This document shows, piece after piece, positions 32,942 through 33,650 of a stretch of DNA of 33,650 nucleotides. The stretch is taken from assembly GCA_027018975.1 (NCBI GenBank), contig JALUXN010000281.1, forward strand, positions 1-33,650, written 5' to 3'. The notes beneath the pieces are model-generated. The model ran no database searches and was not told where the DNA came from. It worked only from the letters and a program-made list of their open reading frames with translations. The DNA comes from Mariprofundaceae bacterium. GTDB lineage: Bacteria; Pseudomonadota; Zetaproteobacteria; Mariprofundales; Mariprofundaceae. Numbering within the stretch: position 1 is the stretch's first letter; every line of letters starts with the position of its first letter. Position numbers and translations under genes: made by a program.

Positions 32942-33650
32942 TCAATATTTGGGGCCGGTGATTGCCATCGCCAATCAGAAAGGCGGGGTGGGCAAAACAA
33001 CCACGAGTGTCAATTTGGCCGCATCGCTAGCGGCGCTGGATCAGCGGGTGCTGCTGATTGATCTGGATCCCCAAGGCAATGCCACATCTGGACTCGGCAT
33101 CGAGCAGCGCTCCGTTCAGCAGGGCAGCTATCAAGTGCTCATGGATGCCTGTACGCTCTCAGAGGGCGTGGTGGCCACCGAGTTTGAACGACTATCGCTG
33201 CTGCCGGCCAGTATGGATCTGGCTGGCGCAGAGGTGGAGTTGGTGAATGAGATGGGGCGCGAATCTCGTCTCGATGCCGCCTTGACAGCGTATGATGGGG
33301 AACCGTTTGACTATCTGTTGATCGACTGCCCGCCGGCACTGGGGTTGTTGACGATCAATGCCCTCACCGCTGCGGATATGGTGCTGGTTACGCTGCAGAC
33401 AGAGTTTTATGCGATGGAGGGATTGACCCAGTTGATGGATTCGATCCGTCGTGTGCGCCAGCGATTGAATCCGGCATTGAATATGGAGGGGATTCTGTTG
33501 ACCATGGTGGATCGCCGCAATCGCCTCTCCAATCAGGTAGAGCAGGAGGTGCGGGAGTATTTCGGTTCACAGGTCTATCAGCAGATTATTCCGCGCAATG
33601 TGCGCCTCTCTGAAGCGCCGAGTTTTGGGCTGCCGGTCATGTATCACGAT
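32934..33650 (+). CDS. parA: Chromosome partitioning ATPase ParA/Soj (3' truncated by window)
   Basis: GTG start inside the parS-like palindrome; translation [33 protein letters not shown]...VLLIDLDPQGNATSGLG...DYLLIDCPPALGLLTINAL; open to the window end. Confidence 0.95.
   Translation, partial: MKHQYLGPVIAIANQKGGVGKTTTSVNLAASLAALDQRVLLIDLDPQGNATSGLGIEQRSVQQGSYQVLMDACTLSEGVVATEFERLSLLPASMDLAGAEVELVNEMGRESRLDAALTAYDGEPFDYLLIDCPPALGLLTINALTAADMVLVTLQTEFYAMEGLTQLMDSIRRVRQRLNPALNMEGILLTMVDRRNRLSNQVEQEVREYFGSQVYQQIIPRNVRLSEAPSFGLPVMYHD

Noticed and set aside
1-33650. CRISPR arrays, rRNA/tRNA genes, transposases or prophage
   Set aside because: None recognised: no regularly spaced direct repeats, no rRNA-like stretches, no transposase, integrase or phage structural ORFs in the six-frame track.

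Overview
33.65 kb bacterial chromosomal segment, almost fully coding, with no rRNA, tRNA or CRISPR recognised. From left to right: (1) a sulfur-assimilation block: the C-terminus of a protein ending in a TusA-like domain, an 880-aa radical SAM + SLC13/DASS permease fusion, cysD, cysN and an ABM-domain protein; (2) a minus-strand bufferin-type RiPP operon (bufA1/DUF2282, bufB/DUF692-MNIO, bufC/DUF2063, DoxX); (3) argC, a membrane-anchored coiled-coil protein, a gamma-carbonic anhydrase-like protein and Ppx/GppA; (4) a compact minus-strand cluster (about 28.3 to 12.2 kb) that looks like an unusual c-di-GMP-responsive, synthase-dependent exopolysaccharide system: VWA protein, SH3b-BcsB-like protein, GT2 synthase with two N-terminal MshEN modules, polytopic membrane protein, GH113-like lipoprotein, predicted outer-membrane barrel, SPOR-like + CotH kinase, ATP/ADP-translocase-like carrier, ManC and an alpha/beta-hydrolase lipoprotein; (5) an AGCS symporter, then mnmG-rsmG-parA with two parS-like palindromes that overlap start codons. 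A dispersed intergenic repeat (two long copies and one internally deleted copy) has a base-paired stem with compensatory changes, and its copies share one orientation relative to the downstream gene. The best candidate for an undescribed system is the cluster in (4), particularly the CotH kinase/nucleotide-carrier pair and the MshEN-GT2/SH3b-BcsB pair. All family calls come from reading motifs by eye; no searches were run.
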